A stretch of DNA of 64,000 nt from an uncultured Pelagibacteraceae bacterium (GCA_902598485.1 CACKBU010000004.1:1-64000), one strand, 5' to 3'. Positions 38,750-49,030 are shown, counted from the first letter of the stretch. Translations and numbers: made by a program. Notes: generated from the sequence alone by a model not told the origin.

Positions 38750-39615
38750 TTTTTATTTATCCTTTCGATTTCATTGTAAAGTGAACTATGATCAGTGTTT
38801 CCATGACCATTATCGACAAGGGTTTTATACATTTCTTTCACTAAATTTGAAATAGGTAAATGTGTATTATATGAGTTTGCACACTCTAAAATGTTATTCA
38901 TATCTTTTAAATGAGTAAAAGTTTTACCTTTTGGAGTAAAATCTTTATCTATCATTCTTTTTCCATGAGTTTGTAAAATTTTACTATCCGCCCAACCTCC
39001 AGAAAGAGCTTTAATTAATTTTACTGGGTCAGCTCCAGCTTTTTCGCATAAAGTTATTGCCTCCGCAACCGCTCCTATGGTAACCCCTACCACAATTTGA
39101 TTTGCTAACTTTGAAACTTGTCCACTACCAATTGGTCCAACTAAAGTTGGATTTCCCATAGCTTTTAAAATATTTATAGAATTATCAAAGACTCTTTGTT
39201 CTCCTCCAACCATTATAGCTAATGAAGCTTCCTCAGCTCCAATTGTTCCTCCTGAAACCGGTGCATCTAAATAATTTACATTTTTTGATTTTAGACTATT
39301 TCCATATTTTGTTGCTGTCGTTGGTTTAACCGAACTCATATCAATAACAGTCGATCCAGGTTTTAAATTTTCTAATAAATCTGAATCACTCATTATTGCA
39401 TCAACAGCGCTATCATCTGTTAACATTGTAATAATAAAGTCATTATCTTCAACAACTTCACCTAATGTTTTTGATATTTCAGCGCCAAACTCTTTCAAAG
39501 GTTCTGTTTTATTTATCGAACGGTTGAAGACTTTTAATTTAAAACCTGATTTTAATAAATTTTTAGCCATTGGCAGGCCCATAAGACCTGTTCCAATAAA
39601 GCCTATTTTCATCAT
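38746..39615 (-). CDS. 3-hydroxyisobutyrate dehydrogenase/tartronate semialdehyde reductase family
   Basis: IGFIGTGLMGLPMAKNLLKSGF, DAPVSGGTIGAEEASLAIMVGG, GSGQVSKLANQIVVG. Confidence 0.9.
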   Translation of the reverse strand: MMKIGFIGTGLMGLPMAKNLLKSGFKLKVFNRSINKTEPLKEFGAEISKTLGEVVEDNDFIITMLTDDSAVDAIMSDSDLLENLKPGSTVIDMSSVKPTTATKYGNSLKSKNVNYLDAPVSGGTIGAEEASLAIMVGGEQRVFDNSINILKAMGNPTLVGPIGSGQVSKLANQIVVGVTIGAVAEAITLCEKAGADPVKLIKALSGGWADSKILQTHGKRMIDKDFTPKGKTFTHLKDMNNILECANSYNTHLPISNLVKEMYKTLVDNGHGNTDHSSLYNEIERINKK

Positions 39616-40928
39616 GGTTTCGGTTTAAACTCGTGGAAATTTTGTGTCATCGCTTCTGGGAAAAACATAACACATGCTAACACAATTAATTGAATTACTA
39701 TAAATGGAGCAAAACCTCTAAATATATCTGTTAATGAAATGTGTGGAGGTGCAACGGACTTTAAATAAAACGCGGCGGGTCCAAATGGTGGACTTAAAAA
39801 TGAAACTTGCATGTTTACACAAAATAATATTCCAAACCAAATTGGATCAAAACCAAGAGCAATAACTATTGGTAAAAATACCGGCATTGCTAACAATACA
39901 ATTCCAACCCAATCCATAAATGCTCCCATAATTAAAAACATAATCTGCATCATGAAAATTAAGTACATTGGTTTTAAATCATAGGCCAAAATAGTTTCTG
40001 CTACATATTTTGGACCTCCTGCAAGAGAATAAGCGCCTGCTAAAACTGTGGCACCAAAAGTAATAGTTAAAATAGTTCCTGATGCTTTGAAAGTTCTTGT
40101 TAATGCATCTTTAAATAAAAACCACGTAAGTTCTTTTCTTGCAAAAATTATAATCAATGTAGCAACTACTCCCATACCAGCTGCTTCAGTAATTCCTGTC
40201 ATTCCAGAATAAATTGAACCTAATACAATTATTACAATACCAATAGGTGGTAAAAGACCGGGAAGGTATGACATTTTTTCTTTTAAAGTTAAAGCTGGTT
40301 CATCACTCAAAGGTGCTAAATGTGGCTGTAATCTTGTTCGAATTAAAATATATGTAATAATTAAACCTGAAATCATTAAACCAGGAACAATGGCTTCTTG
40401 GAATAACATCGTAATAGAAGTCTCTGTTGTTAATCCATAAATAATTAAAACAATTGAAGGTGGTATCATTGTTCCCAAAGATCCTGATGCACAAATAATA
40501 CCGATCGACATATCCTGATCGTATTTTAATCTCAACATTTGAGGTAGTGCTATCAAGCCTAATAAAACTATTTCTCCACCAATAATTCCACTCATCGCGG
40601 CCATAATTGTTGCCATGATGGCAGTAACGACTCCTACTCCACCTCTAGTCTTTCTTAACCACGCATTTAAAGCGTCATAAAGATCTCTTGCGATATTCGA
40701 ACGTTCGAGCAAGGAGGCCATAAATATAAATAATGGAACAGATAAAAAGGAATAAGTGACAACAAGAGAATAGTATCTTGAAAGTAATATGCCTAATGCA
40801 TGTTCACCAATGTATAAAAATACTAGTACTGCACCCATAAAACCAGATGCAAAACCCATTGGAACACCTATAGATATAAGTAATAACAATCCAACTATAA
40901 GTATTATTGAAAGTGATCCAATATCCAT
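39612..40928 (-). CDS. dctM: TRAP transporter large permease, DctM
   Basis: GVPMGFASGFMGAVLVFLY, GEIVLLGLIALPQML, MIPPSIVLIIYG. Confidence 0.9.
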   Translation of the reverse strand: MDIGSLSIILIVGLLLLISIGVPMGFASGFMGAVLVFLYIGEHALGILLSRYYSLVVTYSFLSVPLFIFMASLLERSNIARDLYDALNAWLRKTRGGVGVVTAIMATIMAAMSGIIGGEIVLLGLIALPQMLRLKYDQDMSIGIICASGSLGTMIPPSIVLIIYGLTTETSITMLFQEAIVPGLMISGLIITYILIRTRLQPHLAPLSDEPALTLKEKMSYLPGLLPPIGIVIIVLGSIYSGMTGITEAAGMGVVATLIIIFARKELTWFLFKDALTRTFKASGTILTITFGATVLAGAYSLAGGPKYVAETILAYDLKPMYLIFMMQIMFLIMGAFMDWVGIVLLAMPVFLPIVIALGFDPIWFGILFCVNMQVSFLSPPFGPAAFYLKSVAPPHISLTDIFRGFAPFIVIQLIVLACVMFFPEAMTQNFHEFKPKP

Positions 40929-40929
40929 A

Positions 40930-41499
40930 TTATTTTAATTCTTTAGAAGGGTCGTATTGTTTTTCCTTAGGATTTCTCCAATCAATAATTAAATTATTTA
41001 CAGATTGAACAGCAATAAGAAAAACACATAAAAGTGTTAGAGGCTTCATGGTAGCAGGAATTGGTGGATCCCAATAAGTTGCAAATCTCTCCCAATTTAT
41101 AAATGATCTGTATGCATCTTCCATACCCCCATAAATTACAGCTGTTGCAAAAAGAACAATAATTATAGTACTGATTAGATCAAAAATTCTCTGTGTTGGT
41201 CTACTAACCCAATCATACAACAATACTATTCTAATATGGCTTCTTAATCTTGTTGCATATATACCGCCAACTAAATAACAAACACCGGCAAGCCAGAGAC
41301 AAAGTTCGTTTGCCCACAAAGTTGGTTTAAACAATACATATCTCATAAAAATTTCATACATCATCACAATTACAATTACAGGAATTAAATATTTAATTGT
41401 GTGACTTAAAAATAAGGAAACTCTATCAATCCAATTTATTGGAAAATCATCTTTACTCGCAACTTTTTCATTTTGTTCTTGTAATTCTTTATCGATCAT
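40930..41499 (-). CDS. dctQ: TRAP transporter small permease, DctQ
   Basis: Four-TM protein, YEIFMRYVLFKPTLWANELCLWLAGVCYLVGGIYATRLRSHIRI. Confidence 0.9.
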   Translation of the reverse strand: MIDKELQEQNEKVASKDDFPINWIDRVSLFLSHTIKYLIPVIVIVMMYEIFMRYVLFKPTLWANELCLWLAGVCYLVGGIYATRLRSHIRIVLLYDWVSRPTQRIFDLISTIIIVLFATAVIYGGMEDAYRSFINWERFATYWDPPIPATMKPLTLLCVFLIAVQSVNNLIIDWRNPKEKQYDPSKELK

Positions 41500-41521
41500 T
41501 GAGTAAAAATTTAAATAATTC

Positions 41522-41543
41522 GAAGGGCCTTTGCAGGCCCTTC
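41522..41543 (-). other. Perfect 9-bp GC-rich hairpin between dctP and dctQ
   Basis: GAAGGGCCT-TTGC-AGGCCCTTC; on plus strand followed by AAGATTTTTTTT, on minus strand (operon direction) by GAATTATTTAAATTTTT. Confidence 0.85.
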
Positions 41544-41556
41544 AAGATTTTTTTTA

Positions 41557-42573
41557 TTACATGATACCGTTAGCTTTCATATAAGCTTTGTGTATCTCAA
41601 TAAGTGCCGCAGCTTCTGGAGATTTAGTCTTCCATTCTTCCCAAGCTGCTAGAGCAGCTTGTCTGAATTTAAGTCTATCTTCTCTAGACCAGTCGTGAAG
41701 AGTAACGCCCATTTCATTTAAAGCTTTAACAGCTTCGGCGTTTTTTCTTTCAACTAAGCTAGTGATAGTTCTTCCGGCAATTTCTATTGCAGCTAACATA
41801 GCACCTTGCTCATGTTTCTTTAACTTCTTCCATACTTTCGTATTACAAGCTAAGTGGTCAGCTGGCATAGAGTGGAAACCTGGGTATGTAGCATATTTAT
41901 TTTGCTCATAGTGGCCACCTGCATAGTTTGTAGCTAAAGATGAATAGTCAGCACCATCGATTAGACCAGTTTGTAAAGCAGTCGGAACTTCACCAAAGTC
42001 CATTACGATTGGCTTAGCACCTAATGCTGTAAAGATCATACTTTCCATTCCTGGAGGTGATCTAAATTTGAAGTCTTTCAATGAAGCAACATCTGGGATT
42101 GGTCTGCTAGATATTAAAGACTCATGTCCTGGTATCCACCATCCAATTAATGTCATTCCATATTTATTATAAAGTGCATCAACAGCTTCTTGAGCTCCTG
42201 GGAAATTCAAGAATTCATATTGTTGATATGGGTTATCGTATCCACCCATTACATCACCTGCGAATTGGAACGCTGCATTTTTACCAGTTTGGTAACCAGC
42301 ACCAGTCATATCACAATCGATAATTCCAGTTTGTGCAGAGTTAAACACCTCAGCAGATTTACCTGTTACTGATGATGAGTAGAACATTTCTACTTTTAAG
42401 CTTCCGCCAGAAAACTTCTCTACGTTTTTAGCGAATTGAGCAGCAACTTCACCATTTGGTGAACTAGCTGTAAAGTGTGTTTCAATCTTTAAAGTCTTTG
42501 CATTTGCAGAGCCAAATAAAGCAACTGAAACAATAGCTGCAGCTGCTATAGTTTTAGATATAAGTTTAAACAT
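41557..42573 (-). CDS. dctP: TRAP transporter solute-binding protein, DctP
   Basis: ORF track begins 42612; ATG 42573 (MFKLISKTIAAAAIVSVALFGSANA) has SD GAGAGGAAG; TSLVERKNAEAVKALNEMGV. Confidence 0.9.
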   Translation of the reverse strand: MFKLISKTIAAAAIVSVALFGSANAKTLKIETHFTASSPNGEVAAQFAKNVEKFSGGSLKVEMFYSSSVTGKSAEVFNSAQTGIIDCDMTGAGYQTGKNAAFQFAGDVMGGYDNPYQQYEFLNFPGAQEAVDALYNKYGMTLIGWWIPGHESLISSRPIPDVASLKDFKFRSPPGMESMIFTALGAKPIVMDFGEVPTALQTGLIDGADYSSLATNYAGGHYEQNKYATYPGFHSMPADHLACNTKVWKKLKKHEQGAMLAAIEIAGRTITSLVERKNAEAVKALNEMGVTLHDWSREDRLKFRQAALAAWEEWKTKSPEAAALIEIHKAYMKANGIM

Positions 42574-42697
42574 TATCTTCCTCTCGTTTATGTTTTTTTT
42601 AAAGTTAACCATAAATGATTTTTGAGATCAATAATTTCGTTTAACTTTTATATATAGAAATTATATATATTCATTGAACAGACAACTTATAGTTGTT

Positions 42698-43666
42698 CTA
42701 AACTACTTCTGAAATAAGAGGTTTTTTATTGAAATAACAATAAATATTATCCACCGCCATCATACTCATTGCTAATCTGGTTTCATGTGTTGCACTTCCA
42801 ATATGTGGTAAAACGAAACAGTTATCTAATTTTAAATACCTTTTATCTAAATTTGGTTCATTATTGAAAACATCTAATCCTGCAGCATAAATTTTTTTAT
42901 TTTCTAATGCATCTATCAATGCATCATCATCAATTGTTGACCCTCTTGAAGTATTAATAACTACAGCATGTTTTGGTAACAAACTTATTGTTGATGAATT
43001 AAGAATATGTTTGGTCTCAGCTGTTGCAGGTGTGTGAATACTTAAAAAATCACACTCTGGTAGCATAGTTTTAATGTCAGAATAATACTTTGCACCATCT
43101 TCCAGATCATCAGAAAGTTTGTTTCTATTATAATAAATAATCTTCATACCAAATGCCCTAGCAGATTTTGCTGCCATTCTTCCAATGCGACCCATTCCAA
43201 TGATACCTAAAGTTTTACCTGTAACAGAATTTCCAATCATAAATTTAGTTAAATCGGGTTTTTGATTTTTCCAGTTATCGGTTCTCACAAGATTGTAAGC
43301 TTCACCAATTCTTCTAGATGCAGCTAATATCAAAAGTATTGTAGTTTCTGCAACAGCCTCGTTTAACACGTTAGGAGTATTTGTTACTTTAATTTTTTTT
43401 TCTTCCGCAGATTTAATTGAAATATTGTCATAGCCAACGCCAACTTGAGCTATGATTTTTAATTTCCCATTTAAATTATTAAAAAAATTTTCACTAATTT
43501 TATCAAAACCTGTTGAAATCATTCCGTCATAATCATTAACAATTTTCATTAATTCACCTTCTGAAAAGGGCTCGTCTTTTGGATTAAGGGTTACTTCAAA
43601 TTCTTTTTGAAGTTTTTCTTCTGCTAAATCTGAAATTTTTCTAGAAACTAATATTTTTGGCCTCAT
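42698..43666 (-). CDS. D-isomer-specific 2-hydroxyacid dehydrogenase (glyoxylate/hydroxypyruvate reductase-like)
   Basis: TNTPNVLNEAVAETTILLILAASRR, GKTLGIIGMGRIGRMAAKSARAFGMKIIYYNR, LPHIGSATHETR. Confidence 0.9.
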   Translation of the reverse strand: MRPKILVSRKISDLAEEKLQKEFEVTLNPKDEPFSEGELMKIVNDYDGMISTGFDKISENFFNNLNGKLKIIAQVGVGYDNISIKSAEEKKIKVTNTPNVLNEAVAETTILLILAASRRIGEAYNLVRTDNWKNQKPDLTKFMIGNSVTGKTLGIIGMGRIGRMAAKSARAFGMKIIYYNRNKLSDDLEDGAKYYSDIKTMLPECDFLSIHTPATAETKHILNSSTISLLPKHAVVINTSRGSTIDDDALIDALENKKIYAAGLDVFNNEPNLDKRYLKLDNCFVLPHIGSATHETRLAMSMMAVDNIYCYFNKKPLISEVV

Positions 43667-43667
43667 A

Positions 43668-45452
43668 TTAGTGAGAATCTCTTGGTAAACCTTTGGTGTG
43701 AGATACGTCTAAATATTTGCCTCGAGAATTAATGCATGCACCATCATCCAATTGACCAACTGTGTTTCTAAATATTTCCTGCCAAGGAGTTTGATTGTTT
43801 GGTTTAAATACTTTTTTATTTTTTCTTCGTTTTTTAAATTCAGCTTGAGAAATTAATAAATCAACTCTTCTTTTGTTTAAATCTATTTTGATTTTATCGT
43901 AAGTTTTAACAATTCCTAGATCTCCACCTACTGCAGACTCTGGTGATACATGTAATATTGATGGACTCTCTGATGTTCCACTTTGTCTTCCATCACCCAA
44001 AGTTGGCAAATGTCTTATTCCTTTTTTTAATAATCTGTCTGGTGGTTGCATGTTAACTACTTCAGCTGATCCAGGATAACCAACAGGTCCACAGCCTCTA
44101 ATAATTAATAGAGAGTTTTCATCTATTTTTAACTTCTTATCATTAAGTCTTTTGTGATAATCCTCAGGACCTTCAAAAACTATTGCTTTACATTCAAAAA
44201 CATTTGGATGTTTAGGATTTGATAAATATTGATCTCTAAATTCTTTACTGATTACAGATGTTTTCATAATAGCAGATGAGAAAAAGTTGCTTTTCATAAC
44301 TAAAAAACCAGCTTTTTCAGTCAATGCATTCTTAAATGATTTAATTACTTTGTTATCTACATCAACTTTCTTTCTTAAATTTTCTCCTACAGTCTTTCCT
44401 GTAACAGTCTTAATTTTAGTATGAATTTTTTTGTTTTTAATTAATTCTTTCATTACCGCAGGTATTGCTCCAGCTCTGTGAAAACTTTCCATTAAGTATT
44501 CGCCTGCAGGTTGGCAATTTACTAATAAAGGAATATTGTGCCCAAGTTTTTGCCAATCGGAAAGATCAAATTTAATTCCCATATGTTTTGCAATAGCACT
44601 TAGATGAGCTGTGCAATTACTAGATCCACCAATAGCACTTGCAACTACTACTGCGTTTTCAAAAGCTTTACGTGTCATAATTTTTGATGGGGTTAAATCT
44701 TCATAAACCATCCCAACGATTCTTTTTCCTGTTTCATAAGAAATTTGTTCTCTTTCTCTATAAGGGGCTGGAATAACTGCACCCCCTGGTAAAGACATTC
44801 CTAATGCTTCAGCAACAGAGTTCATTGAAGAAGCTGTTCCCATCGTATTACAATGTCCAGCACTTGGCGCAGAAGATGCAACCATATCCATAAATTCCTC
44901 GTATTTAATTTCTCCTTTAGCTAACATTTTTCTCGCTTCCCAAACTACCAATCCTGAACCAGCTAATTTTCCTTTATAAACTCCATCCAACATTGGACCA
45001 CCTGATAAAACTATTGCTGGAATATTTACTGTTGCAGCTGCCATTAAAGCTGCTGGAGTAGTTTTATCACATCCTGTTGTTAGGATAACTCCATCAATTG
45101 GGTACCCATATAAAACTTCTACTAGTGACAAATAAGAAAGATTTCTATCCAACATTGCTGTTGGTCTTTTTCCAGTTTCTTGAATCGGATGAGTAGGAAA
45201 TTCCATTGGAATACCGCCTGCTCTTCTAATTCCATCTTTAATTCTTTTGCTCAAAGACATAAAATGCCTGTTGCATGGAGATAGATCACTGCCAGATTGT
45301 GCTATTCCTATAATTGGATTACCAGATTGTAACTCTTTTCTTGTAAGACCATAATTTAAATACCTTTCTAGATATAAGGCCGTCATGTCAGGGTTTTTTG
45401 GATTATTGAACCACTGTTGACTTCGGAAACTCTTTTTTCTTTTTTTAGGCAT
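43668..45452 (-). CDS. IlvD/Edd family dehydratase (pentonate/arabinonate dehydratase-like)
   Basis: VILTTGCDKTTPAALMAAATVNIPAIVLSGGPML, GHCNTMGTASSMNSVAEALGMSLPG, SSNCTAHLSAIA. Confidence 0.9.
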   Translation of the reverse strand: MPKKRKKSFRSQQWFNNPKNPDMTALYLERYLNYGLTRKELQSGNPIIGIAQSGSDLSPCNRHFMSLSKRIKDGIRRAGGIPMEFPTHPIQETGKRPTAMLDRNLSYLSLVEVLYGYPIDGVILTTGCDKTTPAALMAAATVNIPAIVLSGGPMLDGVYKGKLAGSGLVVWEARKMLAKGEIKYEEFMDMVASSAPSAGHCNTMGTASSMNSVAEALGMSLPGGAVIPAPYREREQISYETGKRIVGMVYEDLTPSKIMTRKAFENAVVVASAIGGSSNCTAHLSAIAKHMGIKFDLSDWQKLGHNIPLLVNCQPAGEYLMESFHRAGAIPAVMKELIKNKKIHTKIKTVTGKTVGENLRKKVDVDNKVIKSFKNALTEKAGFLVMKSNFFSSAIMKTSVISKEFRDQYLSNPKHPNVFECKAIVFEGPEDYHKRLNDKKLKIDENSLLIIRGCGPVGYPGSAEVVNMQPPDRLLKKGIRHLPTLGDGRQSGTSESPSILHVSPESAVGGDLGIVKTYDKIKIDLNKRRVDLLISQAEFKKRRKNKKVFKPNNQTPWQEIFRNTVGQLDDGACINSRGKYLDVSHTKGLPRDSH

Positions 45453-45498
45453 AATTTAAATAATGGTTTGTTTAAGTTATTGGTTATATAATAAATTT

Positions 45499-47004
45499 AT
45501 GAATAATCTAATAGTTTTAAACAAGAATGACAATGTGGGCGTTAGCCAATTTATTATTCCTGAAAAAACTAAAATTGAAGGTCATGAGATCAGCACTATT
45601 GATCCAATCCCTTTTGGACACAAAGTTTGTTTAAAAACTATTAAAAAAGGTGATCCAATCATAAAATATGATCAAATTATTGGATTTGCTTTAGATGATA
45701 TTAAACCAGGACAACATGTTCATTCTCATAATTTAGAATTTAGAGAATTTAAAAGAGATTTTAAAGTTACAGACAAAAAACATGTTATTGATGAAAAAGC
45801 AGATACGTTCTTTAATGGAATTTTAAGAGATAATGGACAGGTTGCTACCAGAAATTACATTGGAATAGTAAGCACTGTAAATTGCTCAGCAACTGTCACT
45901 AAAATGATAGTTGAGAGGATTAAATATTCTGACATTTTAAAAGATTACCCAAATATTGATGGCATTGTTCCAATTACTCACTCAACAGGATGTGGAATGA
46001 ATACTGAAAGTGAAGGAATGCAAATTTTTCAAAGAACTATAGATGGATTTAAAAATCACCCCAATTTTTCTCATGTTTTTGTTATTGGTTTAGGATGCGA
46101 GTGTGCTCAAGTCAGTTTGTTTGATGAATCATTAAAAAAACATAACCGAATTCATTTTCTAACAATCCAAGATGAAGGTGGAACTAAAAAAATAGTCGAA
46201 AAAGTGTTATCTCAAATTAAAAATTTGCTTTCAGAAGCAAATAATGTTCAAAGAACTTCACAACCAGTAAGTCATCTAACTTTAGCTCTTCAATGTGGTG
46301 GTTCAGATGGATATTCAGGAATAACTGCAAATCCTGCACTAGGAGTAGCAGCAGATCTCTTGGTTAAAAAAGGTGGAAGTTCAATTTTATCTGAAACCCC
46401 AGAGATTTATGGAGCCGAACATTTATTAATTAATAGAGCGAGTTCACAAGAGACTGCTGATAAGCTTATAAAACGAATTGAATGGTGGAAGCATTATACT
46501 TCAATCAATAACAGTTCGATGGACAACAATCCTGCACCAGGAAATAAAAAAGGTGGTCTTACAACTATATTAGAAAAATCCTTGGGTGCTGTGGCAAAAG
46601 GAGGAAACTCAATCCTTCAAGATGTATTGCATTATGCTGAACCTTTAAAAAATAAAGGTTTTAATTTTATGGACTCTCCTGGTTATGATCCCGTATCTGT
46701 AACTGGTCAAGTCGCATCAGGTGCTAATGTTATTTGTTTTACAACAGGACGTGGATCTTGCTTTGGCTGTAAACCGGTTCCAAGTTTAAAACTTTCAACA
46801 AACTCAGCGATGTTTGAAAGAATGTCAGAAGATATGGATATTAATTGTGGGACAATTGCTGAAGGAAAAGAAAAAGTTGAAGAAGTTGGTCAAAAAATAT
46901 TTGAATTAGTTGTAAATACTGCTTCAGGGAATAAATCAAAAAGTGAAATCAACGGCTACGGTGACGAGGAGTTTAATCCTTGGCAAGTTGGCGTTGTAAT
47001 GTAA
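45499..47004 (+). CDS. uxaA: Altronate/galactarate dehydratase family (UxaA)
   Basis: ATG 45499 (MNNLIVLNKNDNVGVS) preferred over 45463; SAF domain plus RNYIGIVSTVNCSATV, THSTGCGMNTESEGMQ, LQCGGSDGYSGITANPALG, FTTGRGSCFGCKPVPSLKLSTN. Confidence 0.9.
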   Translation: MNNLIVLNKNDNVGVSQFIIPEKTKIEGHEISTIDPIPFGHKVCLKTIKKGDPIIKYDQIIGFALDDIKPGQHVHSHNLEFREFKRDFKVTDKKHVIDEKADTFFNGILRDNGQVATRNYIGIVSTVNCSATVTKMIVERIKYSDILKDYPNIDGIVPITHSTGCGMNTESEGMQIFQRTIDGFKNHPNFSHVFVIGLGCECAQVSLFDESLKKHNRIHFLTIQDEGGTKKIVEKVLSQIKNLLSEANNVQRTSQPVSHLTLALQCGGSDGYSGITANPALGVAADLLVKKGGSSILSETPEIYGAEHLLINRASSQETADKLIKRIEWWKHYTSINNSSMDNNPAPGNKKGGLTTILEKSLGAVAKGGNSILQDVLHYAEPLKNKGFNFMDSPGYDPVSVTGQVASGANVICFTTGRGSCFGCKPVPSLKLSTNSAMFERMSEDMDINCGTIAEGKEKVEEVGQKIFELVVNTASGNKSKSEINGYGDEEFNPWQVGVVM

Positions 47005-47016
47005 TTTATTTTTCCT

Positions 47017-47880
47017 GTGCCTCAACAAACATCCTTAATTAACGTAATTTTATTAGCCGCTGGTGGTTTTTTTATGTTTGTTTGTATGGACTCTACAGCA
47101 AAATATCTTGGAACGGTAATGCCGGTTACTCAGGCAATTTGGGGAAGGTTTTTTTTTCACTTGGTATCTTTAATTATATTTTTTTTAATTTTTAAGCCAA
47201 AAGTAAATTTAAAAAAAAATTTTAAAGTCCAAATAATTAGATCGATATTAATGGTTACTGCAACCTCTTTTATGTTTTATTCTTTACAGAAATTTGACTT
47301 GGTAGATATTTATGTTGTTTTCTTTACAGCTCCTTTAATCGTTTCACTACTTTCAGCATACTTCCTAAAAGATATATTGAGTACAAAAGGTATACTTTTA
47401 ATGTTATTGAGCTTTGGCTCGATTGTTTATTCACTAGGTCCAAGTATGAGAATATTTAGTTTAGATTTAATATTCCCTATTGTTCCTCCAATTTGTTGGG
47501 CTCTTTATCAATTTTTTACCAAAGTTGTATCAGGCGATAACGATCCATTTGCTGCTATATTTTATACTTCAATTTTAGGTGCAATAATTTTTAGTATTTT
47601 TATATTTTTTAATTGGGTACCATTAGAGAAGAATATCTTTTGGCTTTATTTGGTAATTCTAGGTGTGGCAGGTTTTGTAAGTCATTCTTTAATTATATAT
47701 GCAATACAACTTTCTAACTTGTCATTTGTAACTAATTTTCAATATTCTCAATTAGTTTGGTCTACAATTATTAATTTCTTAATTTTCGGCGTACCGTTTG
47801 ATTATAATAAAATTGTTGGGGTGATAGGAATTATTGTTTTTGGTATTATGTTTATAAGAACAGAAGGTAAAGAAAGTTAA
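47017..47880 (+). CDS. EamA/DMT family transporter
   Basis: Ten hydrophobic helices; FFMFVCMDSTAKYLGTVMPVTQAIWGRFFFH. Confidence 0.85.
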   Translation: MPQQTSLINVILLAAGGFFMFVCMDSTAKYLGTVMPVTQAIWGRFFFHLVSLIIFFLIFKPKVNLKKNFKVQIIRSILMVTATSFMFYSLQKFDLVDIYVVFFTAPLIVSLLSAYFLKDILSTKGILLMLLSFGSIVYSLGPSMRIFSLDLIFPIVPPICWALYQFFTKVVSGDNDPFAAIFYTSILGAIIFSIFIFFNWVPLEKNIFWLYLVILGVAGFVSHSLIIYAIQLSNLSFVTNFQYSQLVWSTIINFLIFGVPFDYNKIVGVIGIIVFGIMFIRTEGKES

Positions 47881-47894
47881 ATAGTGAGGTTTAA

Positions 47895-48752
47895 ATGAAA
47901 AATATAGGTTTTATTGGTGTTGGATATATGGGCTATGGAATAGCTAAAAATATTTTAAAACACAAAAATAAACTCTTTGTAATTGCTAATAAAAATAGAA
48001 AACCAATTGAGAAAATTGTTAGCGATGGAGCTGAAGAAGTAAAATCTTTTGAAGATTTTTCTAGTAAAAATTTAGATGCAATGTTTATGTGTGTTACCAA
48101 TACTCCTATAGCAAAATTAATTTCTGAAAAAATATCTGATATTTTAGATAGTAAAACTTTAATTATTGATATCACTACTCACAACAAAACTGGTTCAATG
48201 GAAACTGAGGCAATATTCAAACAAAAAAAAATAAATTATGTTGAGTGCCCTGTAATGGGAGGACCTGTTCAAGCAGAGGAAGGTATATTGGGAGGAATTG
48301 TTGGAGCGTCAGATGAAAATTTTAAAATCGCTGAACCATATTTTAATTTTTTCTGTAAAGAATATTTTCATTTTGGATCTGTTGGAATGGGAGCAAAATC
48401 TAAGCTTTTAAATAATTTTTTATCCCTTGGAAATGCTGCATTAGTTAATCATTTGGCTAAAAGTGCTACAGAAATGGGTTTAGATTTAAAAAAAGTATTT
48501 GATGTTGCAAAACTTGGTTCTGGAAATTCTGCAGCACTTAATAGAGTTTTTGACAATCTTTTAAAAGGCGATTTTACCGGATTTAAATTTACGGCAAGTA
48601 ATTCTGTAAAAGATTTAACTTATATTCAAGATTTATTAAAAGATTTTCCTGAAGCTGAAAAAGTTGCTGAAGTAAATAAAAATTATTTTCAAAAAGCTGT
48701 TGATGATGGTTATGGTGAAAATTTTATTAGCGAATTAATAAATAAAAAATAA
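47895..48752 (+). CDS. NAD(P)-dependent oxidoreductase, 3-hydroxyisobutyrate dehydrogenase family
   Basis: IGFIGVGYMGYGIAKNILKHK, ECPVMGGPVQAEEGILGGIVG, GMGAKSKLLNNFLSLG. Confidence 0.85.
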   Translation: MKNIGFIGVGYMGYGIAKNILKHKNKLFVIANKNRKPIEKIVSDGAEEVKSFEDFSSKNLDAMFMCVTNTPIAKLISEKISDILDSKTLIIDITTHNKTGSMETEAIFKQKKINYVECPVMGGPVQAEEGILGGIVGASDENFKIAEPYFNFFCKEYFHFGSVGMGAKSKLLNNFLSLGNAALVNHLAKSATEMGLDLKKVFDVAKLGSGNSAALNRVFDNLLKGDFTGFKFTASNSVKDLTYIQDLLKDFPEAEKVAEVNKNYFQKAVDDGYGENFISELINKK

Positions 48753-48826
48753 TTTTCGAAGTAACTTAAGTTAGCGGGAATCTACTAAAGCACTAGGTTG
48801 TATTCAATAAATATATTTGCTCAAAA

Positions 48827-49030
48827 TTAAAATAAATTAATTGAAATTGTATAATTTATAATTACCTTTTTTATAGAAGGAGGTTTATGTTAATACTTTC
48901 ACCACCTGATACTTAGCTGAACAGCTCATATTTCAAAAATGTAACAAAAAATAAATTCCTCTCGGAATTATAATGCCAAAGAGGCGATACAAGGGAGCTC
49001 TTTAGGTATACACTTAAAGAGCGAACCCTT
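48827..49030. ncRNA. Candidate structured/regulatory RNA between convergent genes (strand uncertain)
   Basis: Plus-strand -35-like TTAAAA, 17-nt spacer, TATAAT (48850-48855); SD-preceded mini-ORF MLILSPPDT; hairpins 48954-48969 and 48991-49030. Confidence 0.4.

Noticed and set aside
42640-42672. TATATA-rich inverted sequence upstream of dctP
   Set aside because: Low-complexity AT palindrome expected by chance at this base composition.
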